Made by a program: the position numbers and the translations under genes. DNA of 64,000 nucleotides from Patiria miniata (Eukaryota; Echinodermata; Asteroidea; Valvatida; Asterinidae), in assembly GCF_015706575.1 (NCBI RefSeq), contig NW_024037072.1:28087162-28151161 (forward strand), read 5' to 3'. Of this stretch, positions 24,701 through 34,999 are shown in pieces. Below the pieces are notes generated by a model, which saw nothing but the letters and a program-made list of their open reading frames with translations, was not told the origin of the DNA and searched no databases. Position 1 is the stretch's first letter; every line of letters starts with the position of its first letter.

Positions 24701-27700
24701 CTGTTGTTTTATTGAAGTTCTGCATGTAGCACTTTCAAAATCTAGGTGTGATGTAACACTAGGACATAAAAGCCCAATTCAAACCCTTTCTTTTAGTACA
24801 AGAATCATTCAAATCACTCATGTACTTTTGAAGTTACGGAAATTTAAGCACAACCACTGTTTTAAAGTTCTGTCCACGGATAACACAAAAGGTGTGCGTT
24901 CTTTCAGCAAAACGAAAACAATTTACACACCATTCCTATGTGATTTGTTTTCATTTTGCTGAAGGAACACTGAACTTTTTTTGTGATCCGTGGACAGAAC
25001 CTTAAAATGGTGGTTGTGTTTAAACTTCCGTAACTTGAAAAGCACATGAGTGATTTGAATGATTCTTATACTAAAAGAAAGCTTATGAGTGGGGCTTTCA
25101 TATCCTAGATTTTGAAAGTGCTACATACATGTATGCAGAACTTCAATAAAACAATGGTCCCAACATTTGGGTTTCATTTTTTTTTACTCACCCTGTTTAT
25201 GCGATATAAAATGCAATGTACATGGTAGGAAGCGCAAACTGAAAGTTCACATCACAATTAAACTTTGGCATATATTGTTTTTAACTCTCTTTAAACACGC
25301 TATACATGTTGTAATCAGGTGGTCAAGAAGTTCATTAGAAACTTTCTACGTCTAAACATTGCAACCCCTTTGTTTTCTCGCAACAGTGTTTGCCTAAAAA
25401 CTGAAAGTTACCCAGCAAACAAGGTGTTTGTGTTAGCACATGAGGGCATCGGAAGACGAAGGAACTGTCATGCGATTAAAGGGCATCTTGACAATGGGAT
25501 TGAAAGTGAAAGTCAAGACTGATATCGGAAAAAGCAGGGCAATTTCATTTTCATACGGCTGCTGAAAAATAAAAAGCCCAAGAGGGGGGTATCTTTGCCA
25601 AGTTTTACGGTACAGAATTCTCATTGTAATAGAAGTGTTTTTACAGTTTTGAAAGTAAACGTATTGAGTAATAATTAAAGATATTTTCATGACATTGTGA
25701 AATGGAATTGTAGGTTAAGTTCAACCTGAGAAGTGACAACAATTTCTCTCTTTATTTTCTTCTCTTTTTCATTTGAAAATGTCTGGTTGGAGAATGGTGA
25801 AGATGAAATGGGTTAAGTCCCCAAAGATCCTTACTGTGTGGCTGCAGTTGGAAATGTGTAGGGCCATTATGTGCCCGGAAAATTTCCCAGATCTGACTGT
25901 TGCATTAGGATAGAAATCTCCCCAGTTGTCTGGCCACTGACTTCTTTGCCAGCACCCCAGAGACCGCGCGTCTTATGTCAGGAAGATGCTTCATTTCCAT
26001 TGTCAGCCAATTAGATTTCCCGCTTTCCTGGGAGAAAGAGACGCGGAGAAGAAACAGAGAGAGCATGGCTCAAAAACTTGTAGAAATGTTGCCAGAGGCT
26101 TCACTGTTAGGAGTCTGCAACTAAAGAAGACAGAAAGAAAGGAAAAGTTAGAGGAGAATTAGAGTCGCCCGCAGGCTAGCATTTCTGGTGCCTTTCTATC
26201 CACCTCTTTGTCAGTTACCTGGAGGATACTACAGACCTGGTGCACTGCTTAATGCATTAGGCTATGGCGTTAGTTGCAAGAGAAACTTGCCGGTTTTTGG
26301 TGTGTATTGGGACAGGCACAGATTGTTCTGTGGAATTTGTCTGTAGGTTTGAGATCAGACCAGGCAATGGTGAACGAGGCCCGGCAGCCTAGCTCTAGTA
26401 TCCATAAAGGAGGGGGGGGGGGGAAATCATGACAAAACATCATAAGTGCCAGAATAAAGTAGTCTTAGTTCAATACATTTAATGCAAAGGACGGAGAGAG
26501 ACAAACCCATTAACTAAACTTTTTGTAAAGTGGAGTCATACAACACCACTGACATTATTCATGTGTACATGTACCATGAAAGATGGATATTTTCTTCTAA
26601 ATCTTTAGTTACATATCACTTAATTATCAGTTCTTATTCCCTGTTCTTTGGGTTGAAGTTCACAGTTATTTCGTTATTCGCTTTTAACTTCAACATTCCC
26701 ATATTTATTCCCCCCCCCCCAGAAAATATTATGTAAAGATCCCACTTGTCTCCAATGTAACACATATGTTCCCTTCCGCTTGTGAGCAGAGTTAAATGCA
26801 TCGTGTCCAAAGTTTTTGTGAAATTGGGGAAGTGGGCTGAGAGCCTCCCACTGCTGAATCCAAAGCCCTGCCAGAACTGCCTCCGTCTCCAGCAGACAGG
26901 ATGATCGACCTGACCCACTTTTTTAACCACTTCTCTTTCCCTTTTTTCCCCGGCAAACTGTTGCAGCGTTCACCTTGTGACCTTGCTAGTCCTGATAAAA
27001 AGAAAATGCCTTTGTGCCTAATTTCCCAGTCTTTCCTATTTGTGGTGTTTTCACAGGTGCATCGACGGAATCCTCACTGAACCAGTCAACGGACAATGAA
27101 GTCGACGATGACCCAGACACCTTCCCACCAAGTGTAAGTCATGGGAATTTGAAGAAAAAAAATTGAGAAGGCTGTTAGTTATACCTCGCATCATCCTCCA
27201 ACAGGGTGAAATATTTTTTTACAAAAACTGCTTAGACAACAATAACATAGCACAATCAAGTTTTGAGATACTTAATACTCTTAAGAATGTACAGTTCAAT
27301 TGTTTGGTACATTGTAAATGTCAGCCCCTGCCCTTTCATTAAAATAAAGAAAAGAAAAACCTTTTACAAAATTTTTAAAAAATCAATTCTATGGCTGCGT
27401 TTGAGTTACTTTACACGTGTAAATAAAACTTACACGAGTGTACGATAAGCCATCACGTGATACTCGTGTCTGCCCCCGGTGTCAACCACCACTGCCCCTG
27501 CTCGCAAGCGGGTCTTAGTGACTGCAAGGCGATTACACTGCAGCATTCTATTAGCCTTGTTTCGTGGCTTCAACGGGGATGCTACTCGAAGGCACCATAT
27601 ACATGTGCATGTATGTTCCCCAATAGGCTCTGACAGTAGTTCAGTAATACCGTACAGTGACAATAACTTTTATACTGAGCAATACCGAACAAAGTTGTTA

Positions 27701-29918
27701 AAATAGCGAAATACTGGTACCGATAAAGTTGTGAGCAAAAGATCTTTAACCCTAACCCTAACTCCATCAAAATCCATCTTCTCATTTGGGGGCATTTTGG
27801 TAGATAAGCCGTGTGTACCAAGTTCATCAAAATCCACCTATAGCAGTGGTGGATTTGTGTTGGATTTCAATTGATTTGGTCCTGAAGCATTATGTGAGGC
27901 AAAGTCAGTGATGGATTTTGATGGACTTGGTACTCTACTTCATAAAACTCAGTAGGGAGTTAGGTTTAAAATCCCAACCTGATTAGATGCGCATCTAAAT
28001 AACAGGCATGCAACTTTTCCACGGATCCGCCGATTTCCTTTTTTTTTTTTACTTCTCATGAATGCCATTACAAATTGAAAAGTGCTGTACAAAGTCTTGT
28101 GTGGTTTGGAGTTTCCTAGTTTTTTTTCTAAATTCCCAGTTGTATGCCTGAAATAAGCAAGCAATTGTGGAGCTGGACTTATAACCGATACTTTTGCTTA
28201 CTAGCCATCCGGCAGGGCCGATCTGCCTGTTTGCGGTTGACCTTTCACCCTCTGTCTTGTTTTATTTTGTTGACATTATAGCCTGCCCAGAACAGCACTT
28301 AGTTATACGGAATACCACAGTGTGTTTTTTGTGATGATAAACTGTTGTCTCTCAAAATCCTTCACTGCACAAGCCTAGTTCCTCTGCTTAAAAAGCACTT
28401 TTAAGGAGGAAGTGGTAGAAGAAAATCCTTCCGGATTAAAAAATATGAGTCATATCAGGAAAAAATATCAGTTAGCTGTTTTCATGTCTCATAATAAAAT
28501 TTTGCTTATAACGTAAAAAGAAGAGTTATTTGCAGGGATTACAAAGGTTGCATACCCATCTTGGTGTGGGCATCACTTATTAAACCTCAATCCTCCAAAA
28601 TCCTCTTGGCGGTTTTGGAGGATTTTGGAGGATTGAGGATGAATGGTGTTTGAAAAGGAGGAGGATTTTGGAGGATTGAGGATGAATGCATTTTTTGAGG
28701 CAGGACTGTCTGACGATTTTGAAGGATTTGTGAGGCGCTGGGTATCCTTCATTTGAACATAAGTGCAACATTTTGAAGGATTTTGGAGGGTTAAGGATGG
28801 TTCCTACTAGCAAAAAGGGCTTAGAGAGTTAGGGTGGTGTAGAAATCACTGAAACTTGGGAGAATCTTTGTTAAACATCTGCCTTACAATTGCCTATTAT
28901 TTTTGCCTGTAACCTGGGTTGTTTTTACTGTTATAAACTTAGGTCTTAATTGACATCCCTGGACAGTTTAGCATCCCACAACTGCTCATTCAAAGTTTGT
29001 TTGTTTTTTCTGGTTGTTTTTATTTAATCGAATGCTGTGTATGTATTTGATTGTTTCTTTGTACAGCATGTTGGCGAACCACTCTTGTGTGACCCCACTC
29101 ATGAATACCAGAACACACCCGGCAGTAACCAACGAGAGAGTCTACGAGATATCCTTATGCAGCCCACCCCAACCAGAGACTTTGCTCCTCCGTTCAGCCA
29201 TCACAGCAGCCAGCAGCGTCTCCACCGAGTCCACTACGTGTCCCGCTCCAGGTCGGTCAAGGATGACAAGGAACGCCGGCTCTCCAACTCCAACAAAAAG
29301 TATTCCTCGATTGGACATGAGACGATATGGACAAAGAAGGCCAGCGAGTTCCAGTCGCAGCGGGACAATGGCTTGACGGGGGAGAACGGCAGCAGCGATC
29401 CCTACGTCAAGATCTTGAAGAAGCCGCCGCACATCCACGAGTATGTGTATCCAATGGTGCAGGCAGAAGGGGAGGACGATTTAAGAAAGCCCAGACATTA
29501 CTTCAAGGTGGTGACCGGCCAACCCAGGCCACCATCCCCACCGGTCAAGGCCTTCAAGGTCCCCATGCCGGCTGATCAAGTCAAGTGTGTGCACTGCCAA
29601 CAGTTTTTCAATCCGGAGATGAACAGGCGGGGGGTGTGTCCAGACGCCCCCGATGAGACAGAACGCTGCATTGGGAAGGTCAGCTGCATCCAGGCAGCCC
29701 AGAGCATGATGTACCACTGCATGTCGGATGCGGAGGGGGACTTCTCGGACCCCTGCTCGTGCGACATCAGTGGCGACACCCACTTCTGCCAAAGATGGCT
29801 GGGTCTGGGGCTGCTGTCGCTGTTTGTCCCCTGTCTATGGTGCTATTTACCACTCAAATGCTGCCACTTGTGTGGCACGAAATGCGGGTGCTGCGGGGGA
29901 AAGCATAAAGCTATATGA
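6688..29918 (+). CDS. SPRED: SPRED (Sprouty-related EVH1 domain) protein, complete five-exon gene
   Basis: Coding exons are 6688-6710, 12114-12279, 16482-16650, 27057-27133 and 29067-29918, giving 1287 nt and 428 residues; human SPRED1 and SPRED2 are about 444 and 418. SPRED proteins are membrane-associated inhibitors of the Ras-Raf-MAPK pathway that bring neurofibromin to Ras. Residues about 6-119 form the EVH1 domain, with the family signature GLTF followed by DARAFDRG. Residues about 317-428 form the Cys-rich Sprouty domain, including YHCMSDAEGDFSDPCSCD and the CGCCGGKHKA tail. The central c-Kit-binding region is not clearly recognisable. All exon phases join without a break. The name is secure at family level; whether it equals SPRED1, 2 or 3 cannot be decided, and one pro-orthologue is likely in an invertebrate. 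Confidence 0.95.
7319..7857. mobile_element. TIR element with CTAGTTCCGGATAGC ends
   Basis: TTTTCCTAGTTCCGGATAGC at the left is answered by GCTATCCGGAACTAGGCAAA at the right, 540 bases apart. The interior is AT-rich, contains a related TAGTTCCGGAT word near 7510, and has no transposase. A non-autonomous DNA transposon is the simplest reading. Confidence 0.6.
8064..8219. mobile_element. TTAA-flanked MITE (CCCTAAC family), degenerate
   Basis: Starts TTAAAACCCTAACTCC and ends GGTTAA, with CCAACACTCTG facing GTGTTGGAGTT inside. Ends are more eroded than in the 45.7- and 63.2-kb copies. Confidence 0.5.
9084..9150 (+). repeat. tRNA-derived SINE, partial
   Basis: GGGGCTGGATAGTTCAGTTG resembles a tRNA 5' half with box A; the copy then jumps to the family tail TTTCTTTGTTCAACTTGA, so box B is deleted. 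Related copies are at 14262-14345, 19145-19285, 30379-30467 and 62925-63008. Confidence 0.65.
11834..11981 (+). mobile_element. CAGGCATGCAAC MITE, copy 1, with 6-bp TSD
   Basis: 148 bp, beginning CAGGCATGCAACTTTTCC and ending GTTGCATGCCTG, flanked on both sides by ATTCAT (11828-11833 and 11982-11987). The interior is not palindromic and has no ORF. It is about 130 bases upstream of SPRED exon 2. Confidence 0.88.
12114..12279 (+). CDS. SPRED: SPRED exon 2, first half of EVH1
   Basis: The acceptor is a pyrimidine-rich stretch ending TTTCTTCAG and the donor is GTAAGTTG. The exon begins with one base completing a Glu codon, then 55 codons: DSCLIRVKAQVMTRTEEGWG and onward to NSARDT. The RVKA-VMTR core is the first beta strand of SPRED EVH1 domains. 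It ends in phase 0. GC content and codon choice are visibly higher than in the AT-rich intron around it. Confidence 0.93.
13540..14440. repeat. dispersed TACATG palindromic hexamer tracts
   Basis: Runs such as TACATGTACATGTAC occur repeatedly, separated by ordinary sequence. The unit is its own reverse complement, so every run can form a hairpin and both strands look alike. These runs create spurious Tyr/Met/Cys/Thr/Val/His-rich reading frames. Confidence 0.85.
14262..14345 (-). repeat. tRNA-derived SINE
   Basis: Reading the minus strand: GTGTAGCTCATTTGCTCAAC (box A-like), GTTGAAACCCAGCTCCAAC (box B-like and the family tail). The tRNA-like structure is eroded. Confidence 0.5.
15110..15735. 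repeat. TACATG tracts, second cluster in intron 2
   Basis: Many TACATG/ATGTAC runs (for example around 15170-15310 and 15715-15735), interspersed with variants containing GTACC and CCGGTA. No gene. Confidence 0.8.
15480..15612. repeat. partial CCCTAAC-family interior
   Basis: GTCAAAATCCATC, GTTGAAATCCACC and GATTTCGATGGACTTGG are the same words found inside the elements at 27746-27969 and 45694-46027, but the TTAA ends are missing here. Confidence 0.45.
16482..16650 (+). CDS. SPRED: SPRED exon 3, second half of EVH1
   Basis: The acceptor is TCTCTGCGCAG and the exon ends at a GTTTGT donor in phase 1. It encodes RLMDCLLRRDVEYNKPTPTF, then a HW(R)-DSKFGLTF segment, then NPSDARAFDRGF. The motifs TPTFxHW and GLTFxxPxDARAFDRG are diagnostic of SPRED and are shared with vertebrate SPRED1/2. 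Confidence 0.95.
17568..17948. mobile_element. TTAA-flanked MITE (CCCTAAC family), AGGATTTT variant
   Basis: TTAACCTCAACC at the left and GTTAGGGTTAA at the right. The interior is built from GGAGGATTTTGCAGGATTGA-like words and their complements. It resembles the copy at 28580-28834 inside but the 27.7- and 45.7-kb copies only at the ends. Confidence 0.65.
19145..19285. repeat. SINE copies in opposite orientation
   Basis: The minus strand carries GGTTGCAGTTTCAAACCC (box B-like) and the tail CGATTTCTTTGCTCAACTTT; the plus strand at the right end carries a second tail GACTTCAACTTCTTTGTTCG. Two head regions therefore face each other. Confidence 0.5.
19290..20480. repeat. TACATG tracts, densest block
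   Basis: More than a kilobase dominated by TACATG runs and GTACCGGTAC variants, interrupted near 19750-19880 by ordinary sequence. The long open frames here on both strands are consequences of the repeat. Confidence 0.85.
20956..21099 (+). mobile_element. CAGGCATGCAAC MITE, copy 2, with 6-bp TSD
   Basis: 144 bp with the same ends as copy 1, flanked by TATAGA at 20950-20955 and 21100-21105. The interior diverges mainly in the T-run lengths and the GTGTGG segment. Confidence 0.88.
21314..21679. mobile_element. GGGTTGA-rich MITE
   Basis: CTTTTCACACTGG at the left and CTAGTGTGAAAAAG at the right form short TIRs. The interior is GC-rich and built from GGGTTGAAC/GTTCAACCC words in both orientations. 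No coding capacity; open frames are by-products. Confidence 0.65.
22040..22300. repeat. TACATG tract
   Basis: GTACATGTACATGTA runs with CCGGTAC variants, flanked by ordinary AT-rich sequence. Confidence 0.8.
23080..23640. mobile_element. 500-bp TTAA family, divergent copy 1
   Basis: TTAAACGTAGAGTACATC at the left and GCAAATGATGTAC at the right; internal words GAAGGGTGCTGAACAACTAA-type, ACGAATTGTAGC and AGAAAGAATAATTTCGCAGG-type are shared with the copies at 39680 and 50521. The right end merges into a TACATG tract. Confidence 0.65.
23620..24120. repeat. TACATG tracts
   Basis: Short runs at about 23630-23660, 23870-23890 and 24065-24110. Confidence 0.75.
24659..25195. mobile_element. long foldback element, CAGGGTGAGTAAAA ends
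   Basis: The arms are inverted along almost their whole length: CAGGGTGAGTAAAAAAAA against TTTTTTTTTACTCACCCTG, then TTGAAGTTCTGCATGTAGCA, GTCCACGGAT and TTCAGCAAAACGAAAAC all recur inverted. Total 537 bp. No ORF. Its ends resemble those of the TA-flanked element at 48911, so a mariner-type origin is possible. Confidence 0.82.
27057..27133 (+). CDS. SPRED: SPRED exon 4, acidic linker
   Basis: A 77-nt exon enters in phase 1 after TTTTCACAG and leaves in phase 0 at GTAAGTCA. With the split Gly codon it encodes GASTESSLNQSTDNEV followed by the acidic stretch DDDPDTFPPS. Only this frame is consistent with both flanking exons. The linker is low in conserved sequence, so identification rests on phase and splice sites. 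Confidence 0.85.
27746..27969. mobile_element. TTAA-flanked MITE (CCCTAAC family), AAATCCA variant
   Basis: TTAACCCTAACCCTAACTCC at the left; GGGAGTTAGGTTTAA at the right. The interior has ATCAAAATCCATC and its complement GATGGATTTTGATGG facing each other. The doubled CCCTAA is not a telomere repeat; it is one terminus of the element. Confidence 0.7.
28003..28150 (+). mobile_element. CAGGCATGCAAC MITE, copy 3, with 6-bp TSD
   Basis: 148 bp, flanked by AAATAA at 27997-28002 and 28151-28156. It is very close to copy 1 in the interior, including CATGAATGCCATTACAAATT, which suggests recent activity. Confidence 0.88.
28580..28834. mobile_element. CCCTAAC-family element, AGGATTTT variant
   Basis: TTAAACCTCAATCC at the left and GAGAGTTAGGGT at the right (right TTAA lost). 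The interior repeats GGAGGATTTTGGAGGATTGA in both orientations. Confidence 0.55.
29067..29918 (+). CDS. SPRED: SPRED exon 5, Ser-rich middle and Sprouty Cys-rich domain
   Basis: The last coding exon follows TTCTTTGTACAG in phase 0 and runs 283 codons to a TGA at 29916-29918. Residues 146-316 are Ser/Arg/Pro-rich; I see no convincing c-Kit-binding domain there, although a QRLHRVHYVSRSRS segment is the best remnant. Residues about 317-428 are the Sprouty domain: VKCVHCQQFFN, RCIGKVSC, MYHCMSDAEGDFSDPCSCD, FCQRW and CGCCGGKHKA, with a hydrophobic Cys-rich segment before the tail. In vertebrates this domain is palmitoylated and membrane-targeting, and binds Raf and caveolin. Confidence 0.96.
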   Translation, partial: HVGEPLLCDPTHEYQNTPGSNQRESLRDILMQPTPTRDFAPPFSHHSSQQRLHRVHYVSRSRSVKDDKERRLSNSNKKYSSIGHETIWTKKASEFQSQRDNGLTGENGSSDPYVKILKKPPHIHEYVYPMVQAEGEDDLRKPRHYFKVVTGQPRPPSPPVKAFKVPMPADQVKCVHCQQFFNPEMNRRGVCPDAPDETERCIGKVSCIQAAQSMMYHCMSDAEGDFSDPCSCDISGDTHFCQRWLGLGLLSLFVPCLWCYLPLKCCHLCGTKCGCCGGKHKAI

Positions 29919-30378
29919 CGCCCCTCCAAAAACAAAAAAAAACAAGTGTATATTGATGCTTCATGGTGCCGTGTGTATTTTAGTCTGTAGGAATACGACA
30001 AACTGTTTTTATGTCGTCGTTGTGAAGGAAAGAGGGATGATAATATATGCATATCATCTGATATACGCTTCACGTGACCAGTGTGACTATTGGGCTTTTC
30101 TTGCGCCGCCGATGTGCCAGTCCTGGTCAACTTTAGTTAACTGAAAAGACGAGAGAAACTGTCCTGTCCAACATGTCACATCACAGATTTTGAAAATATT
30201 TATCAATGTGAATTCAGAAGTAAGCAAACTTGACCCCATGGAGAAATACTGTCACTTATCCTTTTTGAGTGAGACTGATATTTCCCTCTGGGGCTTAGTC
30301 TGCCCAACAGCCCTCGGGCCAAAGGCATGGAGCTGCTGAGTGCGGAAATGTGTTGAGCACAGAAACAATTGTCAAATG

Positions 30379-30467
30379 TTGAACAAAGAGAGTGATTAGA
30401 ATGGGGTTTGAGCCTGCGACCTTTGGATTGCCATTCCAGTGTTCTACCAACTGAGTTGTCCAGCCCT
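30379..30467 (-). repeat. tRNA-derived SINE, best-preserved copy
   Basis: On the minus strand: GGGCTGGACAACTCAGTTGG (box A), CACTGGAATGGCAATCCA (anticodon-like arm), GGTCGCAGGCTCAAACCC (box B), then the tail CTCTTTGTTCAAC. The tRNA shape is clear, with no splice to other known SINE cores that I can name. Confidence 0.75.
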
Positions 30468-33400
30468 GTGTTGGCAGTTCCCCATTTTTGTCAATGTCTT
30501 TGTTCCAAGGGCGCTAAGAACAGGGCACATGCCAACAGTGTCCAATGATTTGTACTCTCCTTGTGTCTTGTTCTCAGCTGATTTTTGGCTGGAAAACAAT
30601 TTTGAATAGCATTTTGTTTCAGCTTTGCAGCTACATGAAGTCTGGCCCTGGTACCAGAGTAAAAAAAAAATTGCCGAGTTGAGTTTGTTGCCTTGTCATT
30701 CCAAAGCCGGCAACTTGTTGACTGGGGAAGTTTGAATGCACTTGAGAGTTTATGGACATGTGCTAAGTACACACGAGGCAGGAAGCCCACTTAGAATTTC
30801 AGCATCGGCTTTTCCTGAGCCCTCGCTAACGGTAGGAAGAAAACACTTTAAACTTTGGTCGTTAACTTTTTTTGACCCTTAGTAGCGGGCAATCCAATTA
30901 AAGTGTTCTCCCCCTTGGGGTGGGGGCAAACACAGTCAGTTGTTGCGTTGTGACCAGGGTACTATACTCTGGGTGCTACACAAGAAGGGCGGAGGGTGAC
31001 CTGTGATTGACGGTTTTCGGTGGTGCAAGAAAAGGCAAGATACGAGGAACCAGACTTAAAACGGACAGATTTGAAGGTTTACAGTCGTAAGCCCCACAAA
31101 AAAAAAAAGTTCTTAGTGCATCTGGTAAGCACAGAACTGTTGTAATATTTTTGTGTAAATTTGTAAACACAGTTAAAAATAGCAACTGACTTAACATCGT
31201 AATTGAAATGTGTACCGACAGCGAGACTTTATAAATACGCTTGAACGCTTGCGACGTTATCTTTGCTTTAAATAGTTCCGTTTCTGTGTTTTTTTTAAGG
31301 TTTTTTTTTTTTTTTATCTCACAGAGGCTATACAAATTATGTAATAATGTAAAAATACATACATGTATATAAATTATAGATAAATTAGATGCATTTATCA
31401 TTGTAAAGCTAGAGAGATGAATCAAGGGGGAGAATTCGGTTGGTTTGTGACGGATGCGTTGCCCTGCTGTGTGTAGTGGCACGTCGTCTTTTTTTTGCAT
31501 TTTGTTGTTTGTTTGCCAAACTCTGCCAGGGGAACTTCAAAAGTTTGTTATGGTAGAGGTTATGACAGGTGACTCGGTTGAATAGTCTGCAAACACTTGT
31601 CATGTTCAAATTGTCTAGACTATCAAGAGTCTAACTGAAATCATGTTAATTGTACTTAAAAATAAGATTCTTGCTGCTTAAACATTTACTTGTCCATTAT
31701 GGGATGATTATGGTAGAAAGGGTTGGGTTTATAATTTTAACTGCTTATCTATATATTTTTTTTGAAACCAGTGTACATACATGTACTGTAGATTACCTAT
31801 CCACCACGATCAATATGGGATTGACATAGATTTTTTTAAAAAATTGTATGGCAAAGGAAACTTTCCTTTTTGATGAGCAACCTTTCCAGAAGCTGTGTTC
31901 TGCCTGAATCTTGATTTGGCCTCGTGAAAAAATAGCAAAAAGAATAGCAAAAAAAAGATAAGAAATGCAGACAAAATTACCTGACAAGACTACTGATAAA
32001 AACCCAACCTAAAACAAACCCAACAAACAAACGTTATGGATTCATACAAATAAAGACTTTCATGTCCAACTCAACAGATTAAACCACTGTACCATTAACT
32101 TTTTCCTGATGGGGGGGAGCTCACAATTTTTTTTTCCATGTGCACCTTTAATACTTTTTTTTTGTATACACAATATACATTCTACGCTTTCTGTCCGTGC
32201 TTCCATTTACTGTCCACGATGGCATGTTCCTTGTTTCATTCATTAACTTGCTTTTCTGATTATGTTCCGGATATTCTTCCTCGACTGAAAAAAAAATAAG
32301 GCGAATCTCAGGTTAAACTGCTCGTGATGTCTAGTCCTGTCAGTAGTAGGATATTTTTGCACGGTCTTTTTGCTAAGTCACGGTGCCCAAAACCAGCACT
32401 TGTCAGCAGTTTTCTTTTCCTCTTATTTTTTTTTGTGACTTTAATTTCGGTCAACTATTTTGTCTCTTGTTTTTAAACCAGCACCGGAGTACAAAGTGTC
32501 CTTAAACTCATTACAAATTACCGTAGGATGTTCTTTTTAATGCGCACGTTTGTTGACTGTTTAGAAGACTTCTCTTCTTGGTTTGGGCGAGTTTTCCCAA
32601 AGACAAATAGAATATTTCAAGACTGACGGTGGTCATAGTTCACAGACTTTGCCTGTGCAACTTGTGCCGTTTCTCGGCCTGACATTAGTTCGGCAACTGT
32701 TTGTCTAGTTAGCAACACAAAGGGACTAGGTCACCCTCTGAATCTGTTTCCGCTTTGCCGGTTCAGGAAATGAACAGCGCATTTTGACAACCCCCGGGTG
32801 CACACGAGCCTCTGCATTGAATTCTCATCACTTCTCTTATGACATAGTCCTTATGTCTTGCGTCTCAATAATGTGCTGTCATATATACGTACCAATCTTG
32901 CTTGCTTCCATATTTACTCGGATTTTTGTGTGATTATTTTGATTTGATTTTTTGCTTCAAAGTATGTCACAGCCTTAACACCTTAAATTAACATCTGCTA
33001 ATTGGTCGAACAGAAAGTTTTGGGTGTCGTTGGTTTTTATAAACAGTGTATCCTCTCCGGCATGCACAGGAACTCTGCCTAAATTTATATTTTATTTTGA
33101 TTAAGCTGTTAAGTACAAGAGTTGCAAATGTGCTTTTTTTTTGGGTCAGGAATGGTTATTTCGTGGCAGTATGGTTCTCAGATTTACAGTGCATTTCCAG
33201 TCAGTACAAATTGTACCTGTTTCTTTTTAATAATTGAAAAACAAAAATGTTGTCGGGAGATTTTATAATAGCCAATACCATTAAGTAGTTATTAGAGAGA
33301 TATGTAGCCCCTCAGAAACCTTGATTGGGCATAATTTGTCAGTCATCAGTAATCGGTCACAAAATGATCTGTTTAGATTTAGTTTATTTTGTTTTAATTA

Positions 33401-34999
33401 TTATTATTTTGATAAGTGGTTATCTGCGGTTTGAAGTGGTTAACCAAGATATCCCCCCCCCCCCCCCAGTTTGCTGCTTCACCAAGGCTTTTCGCGACCA
33501 TTGGCTCCGATGTTTTTTTGACAGTAGCACCGGATTGACTCCGGCCGGGAAGCCTCCATCATCAGACTTTGAGCTTCACGCCCAGAGAGTATATTTTCTC
33601 AGTCCTTGAGTCAGACCCGAATTAATATCAGTAACGACAAAGAAAAAGTGTTGGTTCCTGTGAAGTCTATGAGATCATCACTGCATGGGAAACCAGTGCA
33701 TCCTGCAACCGCTGCGCAATGCTGCAAAGAAATCCCCCCCCCCCCCCCCCCGGCATTGGCTCACAAGTTTTTCACCGCTGAGCCGTTCAGCTGTTAAACA
33801 CCTTTAAAGCACATTCAGTCAAACCTTCCAATGCTGGTCTGTTTGTCTCTCCACGGAAGAAAACTCCAGCATGTATTTTTAACTTTTAGTTAAAATTTCT
33901 TATTTCAAATCCAAAAGGAAAACAGGTACAAACGACTGGAGAGAACTGTAAAAAATATAAAAAAAAAATTTGGAGTTTCACGCAGCAGATTTTTTTTTGA
34001 AGGATAGAAACTTGTATAGTTCCAACTTCAGATTCTCGCAAAGTTAGACGAGAGGAAGTTCAGAGTAGTGTCTGGCTGAAGCTGATCTCGTCCATCCGCG
34101 CACCTGTGCTTCAGATCAAATTCGTTATCAGCAACGCCAGATACTCTAAAGAAAACGAGAAAAAAAAAAGCCAACGCGTACCGAAAAGTCAGTCCTAGCA
34201 AATTATGCTTACAAGTGACTAATAGTATCAAGTGAAGTCAATTGATGAAAAATAAATCAGCGCAACCGAACGTGATGGACCGAACTAAGAGTTCCGACAA
34301 AAGCATCCCGGTTAAAGATACAAGTTTTGAGAGCAGATGTACATTTAAAACTCTCTAGTCTTGGTAGAAGAAGGGAAAGAAAATCCTAGTTGTCACACAA
34401 AATTATTTTTGCTTAAAAAAAATAAAAGAGAAATATATATATATAAAATGTACAGAGATATTTTTTATGCTATAACATTAACAGAAAGAACACTTTAAGG
34501 GGATAATTTTAACAAAAATATGCAAATTTACAAACGAATTACTAACTATTCTTTAATTACTGGCAAACGATCCAGCCATGTCACCTTTAACGTTGTATAA
34601 TCTACGTTTTCAAAAAACAAAAAGAAATTGTGGTTTGTAATCATTTCACAATGGAATGCCTTTTCCTCAAAACGGCTTAGACACTAACAGATATCCTTAT
34701 AAAATGTGAGAAAAGAAAATGGTCGGTTGAAATTGTCCAGTGTTTAAGAAGCAGAACTGGCCTTAATGATGCATCAGCCATGTTAGAAATAGGCTGTGTT
34801 TGATTTACATGGCTACGGCTCGCAATTCTACATGTGTCTATGGAAGCCGCTGAAGCCACTTCCCATAGCCACCTGTGTTACTCTTAGCCGTAGCCAAGTA
34901 ACTCAGATTCAGTTAATGTATAATGTAAAGGTTAGAATGTGGCTGGTCAAAATCTGGCATTTTTGACTATGGCTTCCGCATTTACCACAGGCATCAGCA

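Larger units (their letters stand above)
16651..27056 (+). other. SPRED intron 3
   Basis: A 10.4-kb intron loaded with repeats: a TTAA element, SINE copies, several kilobases of TACATG tracts, a 6-bp-TSD MITE, a GGGTTGA-rich MITE, a copy of the 500-bp TTAA family and a foldback. No internal exon is visible. 25.2-27.05 kb shows nothing recognisable beyond a G-tract and a C-tract. Confidence 0.7.
27134..29066 (+). other. SPRED intron 4
   Basis: Contains two TTAA/CCCTAAC-type elements and one CAGGCATGC MITE; the rest shows no recognisable feature. Confidence 0.7.

Noticed and set aside
27746-27766. CCCTAACCCTAA looks like a telomere repeat
   Set aside because: Only two units, followed by a TTAA-bounded element with the same CCCTAAC end seen elsewhere; it is a transposon terminus, not interstitial telomere.
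29142-29792. Minus-strand open frames opposite the SPRED last exon
   Set aside because: Shadows of the GC-rich SPRED coding sequence.
30976-31500. 174-aa open frame on the minus strand
   Set aside because: AT-rich, with poly-Lys/Ser stretches from homopolymers; lies in the SPRED 3' flank, no domain or conserved motif.
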